A DNA stretch of 64,000 nt from contig CAWBPR010000002.1 of assembly GCA_963790775.1 (NCBI GenBank), positions 248,001 to 312,000 of the forward strand, given 5' to 3'. Below the pieces are notes generated by a model that was given only the letters and a program-made list of their open reading frames with translations, made no database searches and was not told the origin of the DNA. The translations under genes and the position numbers were made by a program. The DNA comes from JASJBU01 sp963790775. GTDB taxonomy: Bacteria > Pseudomonadota > Gammaproteobacteria > Chromatiales > Chromatiaceae. Position 1 is the first letter of the stretch. Each line of letters begins with the position of its first letter. This document shows positions 63,593-64,000 of the stretch, piece after piece.

Positions 63593-64000
63593 GATATCGT
63601 TTTAATCGTTTTCTGCACCCCATAAGATATAAGATAATAGGCAAGCCAGTGATTTCTGCCTGAATATGTTCTGTTTTAATGATCCTTATCAAGTAATCTG
63701 CAACAGTTGCCTCATCGCCTCTGTACCCAAGCCTTTGCCTGCCCCACCTGCTGCTGAAAATCTCAAACCTGCGGATCAATCCATCACTCCAGTCTCCCAC
63801 ACGATTTCACTCCTGCAGCGGTGCGCCGTGTAGGTTAGAATCTGCGTTTAGGCGGCTGAGCCGTCTATTTTCAGTTGTTTGGATTTCGAGTGAGTTAAAG
63901 GTAAGTTATTGGTATTTTTAGAAAAAACGACTAGATTCCGGCGCTTGCCTGGAGCCAGCTGATCAGCTGCACCCTCGCAGCGTATCAATACTCAAACAAT
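63593..64000. other. Right-end gap with a hairpin
   Basis: No gene seen up to the window edge. AGGCGGC-TGA-GCCGTCT (63850-63866) followed by ATTTT resembles a weak terminator for a plus-strand transcript, but no gene upstream explains it. Confidence 0.35.

Overview
The window looks like a chromosomal segment of a free-living or host-associated gammaproteobacterium, probably a sulfur oxidiser or sulfur respirer near the Chromatiales/Sedimenticola group. This is inferred from a polysulfide-reductase-type operon with YeeE/YedE transporters, an 11-heme cytochrome c, sigma32-type heat-shock promoters, a full set of c-di-GMP enzymes, an AlgP-like histone-H1-like protein and moderately GC-rich coding DNA. 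I see no rRNA, tRNA, CRISPR array, prophage or intact insertion sequence.

Layout. 1-2.9 kb: 5' part of a frameshifted ABC exporter, a GNAT acetyltransferase, a YbaK-like protein and a remnant of an Mrr-type restriction endonuclease. 3.0-4.1 kb: a membrane-anchored HExxH metallopeptidase. 4.6-9.2 kb (minus strand): a proteostasis island of three Hsp20 proteins, CbpA/CbpM and a DegP/DegQ protease, driven by two clear sigma32 promoters. 9.3-14.1 kb (minus): overlapping GH63 and GH133 alpha-glucan enzymes. 14.4-16.7 kb (minus): three coupled genes, one a methyltransferase with an FKBP-like region. 16.9-19.1 kb: a CinA-like protein and NhaA with a hairpin-rich leader. 19.5-25.3 kb: YeeE/YedE pair, PsrA/B/C-like oxidoreductase and a rhodanese lipoprotein. 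Four single-base frameshifts lie in three of these genes. 25.4-27.6 kb (minus): an 11-heme cytochrome c and a small exported protein. 28-33.5 kb: an MHYT-PAS-GGDEF-EAL protein and a REC-GGDEF protein whose phosphoacceptor Asp is Asn.

33.5-38.6 kb (minus): a SUF Fe-S cluster operon (sufB-C-D-T-A-E) with no sufS; IscR-like palindromes lie upstream of sufB and of a small membrane protein gene. 38.8-42.1 kb: a PQQ-type sugar dehydrogenase, a membrane zinc peptidase, an AlgP-like protein and a pentapeptide-repeat protein. 42.3-55.1 kb (plus): a long alpha-glucan locus (GH57, GlgA, GH57, GlgB, cupin, GH57, DUF4912, GH57 branching enzyme, second GlgA). 55.2-63.6 kb: two separate operons that each couple a periplasmic substrate-binding protein to a membrane c-di-GMP enzyme, with no transporter genes, flanking a patatin-like lipoprotein.

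How they fit together. The two glucan blocks (9.3-14.1 and 42.3-55.1 kb) provide synthesis, branching, debranching and remodelling of glycogen-like polymer, but not GlgC (ADP-glucose supply) or GlgP. The sulfur operon and the cytochrome suggest periplasmic electron transfer with reduced sulfur. The binding-protein/GGDEF pairs look like ligand-sensing inputs to c-di-GMP, on the pattern of NspS-MbaA. Six single-base frameshifts were found (one in the ABC exporter, four in the sulfur operon, one in a binding protein). They may be decay or consensus errors, and the sequence alone cannot decide.
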